NCBI GenBank assembly: GCA_947306845.1
Contig: CAMZHP010000134.1
Location: 1 to 8,252 of the forward strand
DNA from: an uncultured Prevotellaceae bacterium
GTDB lineage: Bacteria; Bacteroidota; Bacteroidia; Bacteroidales; Bacteroidaceae
DNA length: 8,252 nt
Reading direction: 5' to 3'
The notes below the pieces were generated by a model. It was not told the DNA's origin and did no database searches. It saw only the letters and a list, made by a program, of their open reading frames with translations. The position numbers were made by a program, and so were the translations under genes. Shown here piece by piece: positions 1 to 6,485 of the stretch (the stretch's first letter is position 1; the number at the start of each line of letters is the position of its first letter).

Positions 1-50
1 GTGCTGAAAATGAAAAAACATTTGTTTTAGGTATTGCAGCATTCCTTTAT

Positions 51-75
51 TATCCTTACCATTGCACTAAGGATA
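51..75 (+). promoter_or_regulatory. 8-bp inverted repeat ahead of the ZIP transporter (possible operator or RNA hairpin)
   Basis: TATCCTTA (51-58) and TAAGGATA (68-75) are perfect reverse complements separated by 9 bases, giving a 17-bp centre-to-centre dyad in an AT-rich leader. The right arm contains AAGGA, which resembles a Shine-Dalgarno sequence, so a hairpin here could mask it. Alternatively the dyad has the size of an operator for a dimeric repressor, which would suit a metal-uptake gene. Neither role is shown by the sequence. The arms are short enough that chance cannot be excluded. Confidence 0.3.
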
Positions 76-89
76 TACTTGCTGTCGGT

Positions 90-848
90 TTGCTCATACC
101 CCTGCTGGGAACGGTTCTCGGCTCATCCTTCGTATTTCTGATGAAGGACAATATGTCGGTGAGGTTGCAAAAGGCATTGCTGGGATTCGCTTCAGGGGTG
201 ATGGTGGCGGCATCCGTGTGGTCGTTGCTCATACCTGCGATGGAAATGAGAGAAGGTCAGGGTGTGTGGTCGGTGTTCCCCGCTGCCGTAGGTTTTCTCT
301 TGGGCATGGGTTTTTTGCTGATGATTGACGAACTGACCCCCCACCTGCATATAGGAACAGATAAACCTGAGGGAATGCGGGCGCATCTGTCCCGAACCTC
401 CATGCTGGCTCTCGCGGTCACCATTCATAACCTGCCTGAGGGAATGGCGGTGGGCGTGGTGTTCGCTGGGGCTGAAAATGGAGCTGCCCATATCTCATTG
501 GCTAGTGCCCTGGCGGTCTCCGTAGGTATTGCCATTCAAAACATCCCGGAAGGGGCCATCATCTCCATGCCGATGAGAGCGGCAGGCAACAGCCGTTGGA
601 GGTCGTTCCTCATTGGCTCGCTCAGTGGGGTGGTGGAGCCCGTAGGTGCCATCGCGGTCTTGCTGTTGGCCTCACTGCTGATGCCTGCACTCCCTTATAT
701 GCTGGCTTTCGCTGCCGGCGCCATGCTCTATGTCGTGGTTGAGGAATTGATTCCGGAAGCTTCCGAGGGACAGCATTCCAATCTCAGCACTATCGGCTTT
801 GCCATCGGTTTCGTCCTGATGATGGTGCTCGATGTGGTGATGGGGTAG
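90..848 (+). CDS. ZIP-family divalent metal transporter (GufA/ZupT-like)
   Basis: Predicted inner-membrane permease for zinc or related divalent cations. Two signature metal-site helices are visible: TIHNLPEG (111-118; H113, N114, E117) and IAIQNIPEG (147-155; N151, E154). In the second, Gln replaces the His often seen, as I recall for GufA-like members. SGVVEPVGA (179-187) and the VVVEELIPEA segment near 216-225 are further conserved helices. An HLH sits in the loop at 85-87. Length (252 aa) is close to the family norm of about 260. The start is uncertain: TTG at 90 is the only recognised start codon in frame, yet the frame is open to the left edge. Bases 1-80 are only about 31% GC, so they look non-coding. 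The similar family N-terminus suggests a true start perhaps 3-8 codons earlier, at a non-standard codon, or a sequence error there. GH30 follows 27 bp downstream on the same strand. Confidence 0.88.
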   Translation: MLIPLLGTVLGSSFVFLMKDNMSVRLQKALLGFASGVMVAASVWSLLIPAMEMREGQGVWSVFPAAVGFLLGMGFLLMIDELTPHLHIGTDKPEGMRAHLSRTSMLALAVTIHNLPEGMAVGVVFAGAENGAAHISLASALAVSVGIAIQNIPEGAIISMPMRAAGNSRWRSFLIGSLSGVVEPVGAIAVLLLASLLMPALPYMLAFAAGAMLYVVVEELIPEASEGQHSNLSTIGFAIGFVLMMVLDVVMG

Positions 849-875
849 AAAAACAATGTTGCTTTTTTAACAACT

Positions 876-2378
876 ATGAAACGAAGAATCATTATTGCTA
901 TTTTCGCCATGTTGGCAAATGTGTCCGTGCTCAATGCACAGTCTGTGACAAAGTACACTACCACGGAGAAGAACTCTTGGGTGACATCGAAGGCCGCTCT
1001 CTCAGGTAAAGCTGAGGGGGATGTAGTTGCCGTGGTCGATGGTTCGGAGAAAGGCATCGTGTTCCGCGCATGGGGTACGACATTCAACGAACTGGACTGG
1101 GATGCCTTCAACCTGCTCAGCCGCGATGAGCAGGATGAGGTGATGCACGGTCTTTTTGCACCCGATGGCGATCTGAGGTTCACCCACGGACGTGTCTCGA
1201 TGAATGCCAATGACTATGCCCGAAGCTGGTATAGTTGCGATGATGTGGTGGGCGACCTCGGCTTGCGACATTTCAATATCGAGCGCGACAAGCGCAATAT
1301 CATTCCGCTGGCTCGTGCCGCCCAAAAGTACTGCCCTCAGCTGCAGCTATTCATGAGCCCGTGGAGCCCGCCTTCATGGATGAAAATCAACCAGGACTAT
1401 TGTGTGGTGAGCAGCCCGTATAACACGCAGCCAAAAGAAAAGGACTATCTGCTCTATGACGATGCAAAAGCGGTCGATCCCGATGAGATGAAACTCTTGG
1501 GAGAGCGCAATGGGGTGTTCCCGCGTCGGCTGACAACTCAGAACTATTTCATTCAGGACCCGCGTTACCTTCAAAGCTATGCCGAGATGTTCTGCCGCTT
1601 CATCGACCTCTATGCTGAGCAGGGGTTGCCCATCACCAAGGTCATGTACCAGAATGAGGCCTATTCCTATACACCATACCCAGGATGTGCCTGGACTGCA
1701 GAGGGGACACTGCGTTTCAACAACGAGTATCTGGCACCGGCATTGAAACAGAGGCATCCCGAGGTGGAATTGTGGATTGGCACCTTCAATACCAACCGCC
1801 TGGACTACGTGCAGATAATCATCGATGATAAGACGTTGCAAGCCAACGTCAAAGGCATCGCCACTCAGTGGGAGTGCCGGGAGAACTTGCCACAGCTGCG
1901 GCAGCGTTATCCGCAGCTTCGCCTGATGATGAGCGAGAGCGAGTGTGGCAATGGTTCGATGGACTGGAAGGCGGGTGAGCATACCTTCTTTCTGCTATCT
2001 GACAACCTGGGCAACGGTTGCGACGAGTATTACAACTGGAACTTCATCCTTGCCGATAATGGGCAATCAACATGGGGATGGACGCAGAACGCACTTATCC
2101 AGGTCGACAGCAAGACGCGCCGAATGCGCCGCACTGCTGAGTACTTCGCTTACAAGCACTTCTCCCATTTCGTCGAACCTGGCACGGAGATGGTTGCCTA
2201 TGCAGGCCGTGACCATAGCCAGACTCCTGTCGTCGTCTTCCGCAAGGGGCAGCGCTATATCGTCACTGCTGGCAATTTCACCGACACAGACTCACAACTG
2301 ACCGTCAAACTCAAAAACAAATACTTGAACATCTCTATGACTCCGCATTCCTTCAACACCTTTGTCATAGGGAAGTAG
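876..2378 (+). CDS. Secreted glycoside hydrolase family 30 protein (glucosylceramidase-like fold)
   Basis: Predicted exported retaining beta-glycosidase. Residues 1-21 form a signal peptide (KRR, hydrophobic stretch, LNA|QS) with no lipobox cysteine, so a periplasmic or secreted soluble protein. The GH30 barrel shows SPWSPPSWMK (161-170), the acid/base region VMYQNEAY with N260-E261, and the likely nucleophile region MMSESECG, with E354 favoured over E356 by position. The NWNF...WGWTQNALIQVD block (388-411) and the EYFAYKHFSHFVEPG block (422-436) are also characteristic. Residues after about 440 form the beta-sandwich half of the dual-domain architecture. Substrate cannot be read from sequence; GH30 members act on beta-glucosyl, beta-1,6-glucan, xylosyl or fucosyl linkages. 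The ATG at 876 gives the signal peptide directly. No SusC/SusD or other polysaccharide-locus genes lie in the window, so it appears as a lone enzyme. It ends 24 bp from the convergent hisB stop. Confidence 0.9.
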   Translation: MKRRIIIAIFAMLANVSVLNAQSVTKYTTTEKNSWVTSKAALSGKAEGDVVAVVDGSEKGIVFRAWGTTFNELDWDAFNLLSRDEQDEVMHGLFAPDGDLRFTHGRVSMNANDYARSWYSCDDVVGDLGLRHFNIERDKRNIIPLARAAQKYCPQLQLFMSPWSPPSWMKINQDYCVVSSPYNTQPKEKDYLLYDDAKAVDPDEMKLLGERNGVFPRRLTTQNYFIQDPRYLQSYAEMFCRFIDLYAEQGLPITKVMYQNEAYSYTPYPGCAWTAEGTLRFNNEYLAPALKQRHPEVELWIGTFNTNRLDYVQIIIDDKTLQANVKGIATQWECRENLPQLRQRYPQLRLMMSESECGNGSMDWKAGEHTFFLLSDNLGNGCDEYYNWNFILADNGQSTWGWTQNALIQVDSKTRRMRRTAEYFAYKHFSHFVEPGTEMVAYAGRDHSQTPVVVFRKGQRYIVTAGNFTDTDSQLTVKLKNKYLNISMTPHSFNTFVIGK

Positions 2379-2402
2379 GGAGACTAAATCGTCCCTCCAG
2401 AA

Positions 2403-3530
2403 TTACAGCTTTCCTTTCGTTGACGGAAGCTCAAAATGGTAGATGTCGCGGCGCACGGCCATCTTCAGGGCACGGGCAAGGGCCTTGAAGATGCCTTCTA
2501 TCTTGTGGTGCTCATTGGTGCCTTCTGCCTTGATGTTGAGATTCATCAGGGCGGCATCGCTCAGACTCTTGAAGAAATGGAGGAACATCTCCGTAGGCAT
2601 GTCGCCCACATGCTCGCGGTGGAACTCTGCGTCCCACACCAACCAGGGACGGCCGCCGAAGTCAAGGGCGACATTGCATAGACAGTCGTCCATCGGCAGG
2701 CAGTAGCCATAGCGCTCAATACCCCGCTTGTCGCCAAGGGCTCGGCGGATGCACTCCCCTAAGGCGATGGCGGTGTCTTCGATGGTGTGGTGCTCGTCCA
2801 CGTGGAGGTCACCTTTCACCTCTATCTTCAGGTCCATCATCCCGTGCTTGCCTATCTGCTCGAGCATGTGGTCGAAGAATCCGAGCCCGGTGTGGATGTC
2901 GCAATGTCCGTTGCCGTCGATCAGCAGGTCGATGGCGATGTCGGTCTCGTGGGTCGTGCGCCTCACGCTGGCACGGCGCTCTCCTGCAAAAAGGGTCTCG
3001 GCGATGCTGTCCCATGTCACTCCCTCGTCACCCAGGATGAGGGCTTTGCAACCTAATCTCCTTGCCAATTCTCGGTCGGTCTCTCGGTCTCCAATCACAT
3101 AACTTCCTGCGAGGTCGTAGGCGGGATTGTCGATATACTCCTTGAGCATCCCCGTCCCGGGCTTGCGGTCGGGGTGGTTGTCTTCGGGGAAATGACGGTC
3201 GATATGGATGGCGTCAAACGTTACACCCTCGCTCTCCAATGTCTGGAGAATGAAGTTGTGTACGGGCCAGAAGGTGTCCTCCGGGAAGGAGTCGGTGCCC
3301 AGACCGTCTTGGTTGCTCACCATCACCAGTTTGAAGTCCAGATGCTGGCGGATGAACGACAGGTTGCGGAATACGCCTGGGGTGAAGCGGAGCTTCTCAA
3401 AGGCATCAATCTGCTCGTCTGCGGGTTCTTCGATAAGGGTGCCGTCGCGGTCGATGAACAGGATGCGTTGGGGCTTGTCGGTCGGTGCGGTGGGTGCTGT
3501 CATTTTAGAAGGTCTTGGGTTGTTGTTCAT
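2403..3530 (-). CDS. hisB: Bifunctional histidinol-phosphatase / imidazoleglycerol-phosphate dehydratase
   Basis: Cytoplasmic enzyme carrying out two steps of histidine synthesis: dehydration of imidazoleglycerol phosphate and dephosphorylation of histidinol phosphate. The N-terminal HAD phosphatase shows FIDRDGTL (25-32; D27, D29), VSNQDGLG (71-78; S72), RKPGTGM (122-128) and GDRETD (147-152; D148, D152). The dehydratase domain starts near 185 with [14 protein letters not shown]. It carries the metal-site motifs [13 protein letters not shown] (218-230), DEHHTIED (245-252) and NEHHKIEG (339-346). The zinc-loop cysteines of the E. coli phosphatase domain are absent: the equivalent stretch reads [14 protein letters not shown] (111-124). 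The longest start (3530) overlaps the upstream membrane-protein gene by 26 bp. An ATG at 3503, one base after that gene's stop codon, removes nine residues and fits the short N-termini of other HisB proteins, so it may be the true start. No other his gene is in the window. Confidence 0.95.
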   Translation of the reverse strand: MNNNPRPSKMTAPTAPTDKPQRILFIDRDGTLIEEPADEQIDAFEKLRFTPGVFRNLSFIRQHLDFKLVMVSNQDGLGTDSFPEDTFWPVHNFILQTLESEGVTFDAIHIDRHFPEDNHPDRKPGTGMLKEYIDNPAYDLAGSYVIGDRETDRELARRLGCKALILGDEGVTWDSIAETLFAGERRASVRRTTHETDIAIDLLIDGNGHCDIHTGLGFFDHMLEQIGKHGMMDLKIEVKGDLHVDEHHTIEDTAIALGECIRRALGDKRGIERYGYCLPMDDCLCNVALDFGGRPWLVWDAEFHREHVGDMPTEMFLHFFKSLSDAALMNLNIKAEGTNEHHKIEGIFKALARALKMAVRRDIYHFELPSTKGKL

Positions 3531-4425
3531 TGTCGGTTGGTGTTTCCTCGCTGATGAGAGTGGCGTGCCGCACCTCTTCTTCTTTCTCTATCGATCCGTA
3601 CATGAATACGGTGACCAGCAGCATATAGACGGTGAGATAGAAAAGCAAGATGGTGGTCACGGCGGTGGTCGCCCCATGGAGCGGGATGAAGTAGCCGGGC
3701 ATGCCCGATGGGTCGCCTTGCTGCACACCGAAGGCAGAGATGGTTTGCGCCGTCATCAGGATGAGTTGCGGCAGTGTAATCACTATGCCGATGATGCCGG
3801 TGATGATGCCAGTGATAAGCGTGGTGATGAAAATGAATCCCAGGTGCCGCAGTCCTGTGGGATAGGTCTTGGGCAGGTCGAGCAGATAACTCGTATCCGA
3901 TTTCATGATGTAGCGTGTTCCGGCGTATGCCAAGGGAAGTGTCAGCAACAAAAGCACGATGAAGCCGATCAGGCAGACGAGCCAGTTATCAAGGAGGCAG
4001 ACGGCAGGTGTGACTTCTTGGTGACGGAACAGCAGCCAGAATCCTCCAAAAAGAATTCCTCCGATGATGCAGCCAATGACGATGTCGCTGAGGAAAAGGA
4101 TGAGCAGAAGCAGGATGTTCTTCTTGCTGGTCAGCCCGTTGAGCAGGCTTAAAAGCCGGCTCCATGCCCATAGGTAACATGCCAACACACCGATGTTGGC
4201 CACGATAAAAATAGTGAGGAACAGACCGGGTGATTGCTCCGCGAATTCTACAATTCGTGCGTCACGGAGGGTGCAGACGAGAGACAGACCTGCAAATATG
4301 CCGTAAATCAGCAAAGGAAGCCAGGTGACGCGCACAATCGTCCTGAAATTGTCACAAAACCACACATACGCGGTGTTGAGACACGAGGAAAAACTCCTAT
4401 TCTTATATAAAAACTCCTTTTCCAT
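3505..4425 (-). CDS. Uncharacterised multi-pass membrane protein
   Basis: I do not recognise this family. The 306-aa protein has about six predicted membrane segments: roughly 30-51, 68-92, 103-133, 147-169, 195-219 and 252-278. There is no N-terminal signal peptide. The first 30 residues contain aromatic and basic residues, and the last 28 are a charged, Glu/Thr/Gln-rich cytoplasmic-looking tail. Helix 5 is a glycine-rich repeat, [10 protein letters not shown] (205-214), of the small-residue kind that packs helices. There are no ATPase, peptidase or transporter signatures that I can see. Its stop overlaps or abuts the start of hisB, implying co-transcription. It is separated from the upstream RNA methyltransferase by 45 bp filled with heptamer repeats. 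The link to hisB looks positional rather than functional. The ORF is long and intact with coherent hydrophobic pattern, so I am confident it is a real gene. Confidence 0.82.
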   Translation of the reverse strand: MEKEFLYKNRSFSSCLNTAYVWFCDNFRTIVRVTWLPLLIYGIFAGLSLVCTLRDARIVEFAEQSPGLFLTIFIVANIGVLACYLWAWSRLLSLLNGLTSKKNILLLLILFLSDIVIGCIIGGILFGGFWLLFRHQEVTPAVCLLDNWLVCLIGFIVLLLLTLPLAYAGTRYIMKSDTSYLLDLPKTYPTGLRHLGFIFITTLITGIITGIIGIVITLPQLILMTAQTISAFGVQQGDPSGMPGYFIPLHGATTAVTTILLFYLTVYMLLVTVFMYGSIEKEEEVRHATLISEETPTDNEQQPKTF

Positions 4426-4453
4426 TCTTCTATAAATTCTTCACTCTCAAAAT

Positions 4454-4488
4454 TCTTCACTCTTCACTCTTCACTCTTCACTCTTCAC
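4454..4488. repeat. Heptamer tandem repeat, five perfect copies, spanning the methyltransferase stop codon
   Basis: TCTTCAC on the plus strand (GTGAAGA on the coding strand) occurs five times without error at 4454, 4461, 4468, 4475 and 4482, with a degenerate partial copy to the left (about 4436-4447). The rightmost copies encode the last residues of the RNA methyltransferase (KVKSEE) and supply its TGA at 4471-4473; the rest lie in the gap before the membrane-protein gene. Because 7 is not a multiple of 3, three consecutive copies expose TGA to every frame, so any copy-number change should still end translation quickly. Confidence 0.9.
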
Positions 4489-5247
4489 TTTCCTCCTAAA
4501 CTCCGCGCAGCAGATGGCGGTGGCGATGGCCACGTTGAGACTGTCGGCGGTAGCGCGCCCGGCGGGGTAGGGCGGGATGAGCAGACGGTGGGTGAGCCGT
4601 GATGCCATGCGGGCACTGATGCCCTTGCCCTCATTCCCCATGACGAGCAGGCCATGTGAGGTGAGTGGGGTGGAGTAGAGGTCTTCGCCGTCGAGCACTG
4701 TGCCATAGACAGGTGTACCCTCTGGCAATTGGGTGGCCAACAGGTTGAGGTCGGTATAGACCACCTCCACGCGGGCGATGCTGCCCATCGTGGCCTGCAC
4801 CACTTTCGGACTGTAGGCGTCGGCGGTGTCGGGTGAGCAGTAGATGTGTTGGATGCCAAACCAGTCGGCGATGCGGATGATGGTGCCCACATTGCCGGGA
4901 TCCTGCACACCGTCGAGAGCAAGGCATAACTCGCTGGTGATGTGTCGGATGGCTTCCTCCATGTCCTCCTCGTGGTGGGGCAAGGCAAAGGTGCCCATCA
5001 CCTGTTGGGGATGTTGCAAGAAACTCACCCTCCGCAGTTCGTCTTCGTTGACGATGATCCATTCCCGCGTCTCGGCATCTGGATGCAGTGTTGCCCATTC
5101 CTCGGTGGCGATGAGTGTTTCTGCTGGCCCTATGGCAAGCAGGTCGCCCACCACCTTCGGACCTTCAGCCACAAACAAACCTGTTGCTGCCCGGTGCTTC
5201 TTCTGCTCCAGTTGCCGCAACAGTTTCTGTTTGTTCTTGCTTATCAT
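4471..5247 (-). CDS. SpoU/TrmH-family RNA 2'-O-methyltransferase
   Basis: Predicted SAM-dependent SPOUT enzyme that methylates a ribose 2'-OH in rRNA or tRNA. The exact target cannot be assigned. Residues 1-100 form the substrate-binding N-terminal domain (FVAEGPKVV at 25-33 is typical of RlmB/TrmH-like proteins). The knotted catalytic domain shows motif 1, LDGVQDPGNVGTIIRIAD (111-128; N119, R125), motif 2, VMGNEGKGIS (202-211), and motif 3, DSLNVAIATAI (235-245). Motif 3 is preceded by an IPPYPAGRAT loop. Length (258 aa) is normal. Start is supported by AGGAG eight bases upstream, the clearest ribosome-binding site in the window. The last residues (KVKSEE) come from a 7-bp repeat and are probably dispensable. 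It is the first gene of a likely three-gene minus-strand run with the membrane protein and hisB. Confidence 0.92.
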   Translation of the reverse strand: MISKNKQKLLRQLEQKKHRAATGLFVAEGPKVVGDLLAIGPAETLIATEEWATLHPDAETREWIIVNEDELRRVSFLQHPQQVMGTFALPHHEEDMEEAIRHITSELCLALDGVQDPGNVGTIIRIADWFGIQHIYCSPDTADAYSPKVVQATMGSIARVEVVYTDLNLLATQLPEGTPVYGTVLDGEDLYSTPLTSHGLLVMGNEGKGISARMASRLTHRLLIPPYPAGRATADSLNVAIATAICCAEFRRKVKSEE

Positions 5248-5255
5248 GTTGCTAA

Positions 5256-5260
5256 CTCCT
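5256..5260 (-). promoter_or_regulatory. Ribosome-binding site of the RNA methyltransferase
   Basis: AGGAG on the minus strand lies eight bases before the ATG at 5247. It supports this start and stands out because the other starts in the window lack a clear Shine-Dalgarno sequence, as is common in Bacteroidetes. Confidence 0.6.
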
Positions 5261-5282
5261 ATTTAAGAAATGGTAACTAACT

Positions 5283-5304
5283 CCCCCTCTAAGATTAGAG
5301 GGGG
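5283..5304. repeat. Strong G/C-armed palindrome with an adjacent G-run
   Basis: CCCCCTCTAA (5283-5292) and TTAGAGGGGG (5295-5304) are perfect 10-bp complements separated by GA, followed by CA and a second run of five G (5307-5311) that could pair with the same C arm. It lies 36 bp upstream of the RNA methyltransferase start and 174 bp after the ABC ATPase stop. Neither strand has a T-run after the stem, so it is not a standard intrinsic terminator. The form resembles the dispersed palindromes found between genes in many Bacteroidetes genomes, which I infer from general knowledge. It might also act as a leader hairpin for the methyltransferase. Confidence 0.7.
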
Positions 5305-5337
5305 CAGGGGGCGTTGATAACGAAAAAATGAATGAAC

Positions 5338-5357
5338 AATTACATGGTAATTACATG
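5338..5357. repeat. Short dyad and direct repeat in AT-rich intergenic DNA
   Basis: AATTAC (5338-5343) and GTAATT (5347-5352) form a perfect dyad around ATG. The nonamer AATTACATG also occurs twice in direct orientation, at 5338 and 5349, an 11-bp (one helical turn) spacing. A further 6-bp dyad, TTCGAC (5377-5382) with GTCGAA (5398-5403), lies nearby. This is the most AT-rich part of the gap between the ABC ATPase and the methyltransferase, where the promoter for the minus-strand run is expected. I could not find a convincing Bacteroidetes TTTG/TAnnTTTG promoter pair on the minus strand. Confidence 0.4.
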
Positions 5358-5477
5358 TTTATATGTTTAACACGCGTTCGACCTTTTCGTTTTGCTCGTC
5401 GAAGAATTGCCACGACTTATTTTATAAATTGTTATTTACAACTCTCTGTCTTGTCGTGCTTTCCGTACAGACTCCTC

Positions 5478-6302
5478 CTATTCCTCTGCGCTGGGTGCCT
5501 CCTCCTGAATAGGGGGCTCCTGAACAGGCGTTTCCTCCTTCTCAGTTTCCTCCTGGATGGGGGCTTCTTCAGTCATACCACCCTCGGCTGCCTCATCGAA
5601 ATAAGACTCCAGTTCCTCGGCTGCGCTGTGGTCGGTGTTGGCCAGGTCTTTCATGATGTGGCCATGCTCAAGCAGGGTGATGCGTGAACTAATGTCGATG
5701 GTGTGCGCCAGATTGTGGCTGCTGATGATGATGGTGGCTCCTGTCTCCTTATTATATTCTGTCAGCGTATGCTTCAGAATGGTCTGGCTTGAGGGGTCGA
5801 GAAAATTAAAGGGCTCGTCGAGGATGACCAGGTTCGGACGGGTGAGGAGCGCGGAGATGATGCCCACCTTGTGCTTGTTGCCAGCCGACAGGTCGCGGAT
5901 GAGCTTCTTGTGCCCTAAGATCTCACCAGCCATCAACCGCTCATAGGCGGCCAACCGTTCTTCCACCTCAGCCTTTGTCAAACCGCTCACTTTGCCGATG
6001 AACTCAAAGTACTCCTCCGGCGTGAGAAAGTCGATGAGGAACCCCTCGTCGATATAGGCTCCGGTGCGGTTTTTCCATTCCTCGCTCTGGGCGGGATTGA
6101 TAATACTGCCGTCCTCGTAGGTATATTCCACAGTGCCGTTGTCTGCTTTCAGCAAGTCGAGCATCAGACGGAACAAGGTGGTCTTGCCCGCTCCGTTGTT
6201 GCCTACCAATCCGATGAGTTCACCATCCTGAATGCTGTACTCATCAATATCCACGGCAACATTGTCGCCGAATGCCTTTCTCAGGCCCTTGATGCTAATC
6301 AT
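5478..6302 (-). CDS. ABC transporter ATP-binding protein with acidic C-terminal tail
   Basis: Predicted cytoplasmic ATPase subunit of an ABC-2-type exporter. It shows Walker A GNNGAGKTT (34-42), signature LSAGN (138-142, in place of LSGGQ), Walker B LVILDEP (158-164; D162, E163), D-loop FLDP (167-170) and H-loop H196 (IIISSHNL). The usual Q-loop glutamine after Walker A is not evident; the segment reads YIDEGFL (83-89). Residues from about 228 to 274 form a tail rich in Glu, Pro and Gln with imperfect PIQEE/PVQEP repeats, beyond the usual ATPase core and likely disordered. No permease gene is adjacent: secA lies upstream and an RNA methyltransferase downstream, so its membrane partner must be elsewhere. 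The ATG at 6302 places the core at a normal N-terminus; its leader is A/T-rich without a Shine-Dalgarno sequence. Substrate unknown. Confidence 0.92.
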   Translation of the reverse strand: MISIKGLRKAFGDNVAVDIDEYSIQDGELIGLVGNNGAGKTTLFRLMLDLLKADNGTVEYTYEDGSIINPAQSEEWKNRTGAYIDEGFLIDFLTPEEYFEFIGKVSGLTKAEVEERLAAYERLMAGEILGHKKLIRDLSAGNKHKVGIISALLTRPNLVILDEPFNFLDPSSQTILKHTLTEYNKETGATIIISSHNLAHTIDISSRITLLEHGHIMKDLANTDHSAAEELESYFDEAAEGGMTEEAPIQEETEKEETPVQEPPIQEEAPSAEE

Positions 6303-6327
6303 ATATTTCTTATCTAAAAAGTTTTAA

Positions 6328-6485
6328 TTTCAACACAGAGTTACAGAGATACGGAGATCTTTTTTCCAGAGTGCTCCGGTTTTTTCAACACAGAGGTACA
6401 GAGATACAGAGATCTTTTTTGCCAGTGCGCTCTGAATTTTTCAACACAGAGATACTGAGATCTTTTTGAAAGTGTGTCCTGAGTT
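6328..6485. repeat. Hierarchical intergenic tandem repeat: three 47-56 bp units built from an octamer
   Basis: Three units begin TTTCAACACAGAG at 6328, 6383 and 6439. Each continues with octamers of consensus AYACAGAG, then GATC, a T-run of 5-6, a variable segment around AGTGYG, and a T-run leading into the next unit. Units 1 and 2 (55 and 56 bp) hold three octamers; unit 3 (47 bp) holds two, which accounts for its shorter length. Each unit has an AGATCT (6355, 6410, 6458). The array fills most of the gap between secA and the ABC ATPase gene, with no convincing gene in it. In units 1 and 2 the last octamer can pair with a later segment (CGGAG/CTCCG; CAGAG/CTCTG) before T-rich sequence on the plus strand. 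Confidence 0.88.

Noticed and set aside
1..30. End of an upstream plus-strand gene (frame reading VLKMKKHLF then TAG at 28-30)
   Set aside because: Nine codons in AT-rich DNA are too few to support a gene end, although it remains possible.
856..870. Leader peptide ATG TTG CTT TTT TAA before the GH30 gene
   Set aside because: Four codons can occur by chance, and there is no ribosome-binding site or attenuator structure.
2377..2431. Possible terminator between the convergent GH30 and hisB genes
   Set aside because: Only AGGGA/TCCCT (2377-2381, 2392-2396) and a bulged stem inside the end of hisB (2407-2414 with 2425-2431) are present, and neither is followed by a T-run on either strand.
3208..4152. 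314-codon plus-strand open frame opposite hisB and the membrane-protein gene
   Set aside because: It lies antisense to two well-supported genes, has no recognisable motif and an unnatural composition; it is a by-product of their codon use.
5362..5369. TATGTTTA as a Bacteroidetes -7 promoter element on the plus strand
   Set aside because: It misses the final G of TAnnTTTG, no TTTG lies at the right upstream distance, and no supported plus-strand gene follows.
6328..6485. CRISPR array
   Set aside because: The units are tandem with related, not unique, spacers, the repeats are internally octameric, and no cas gene is nearby.
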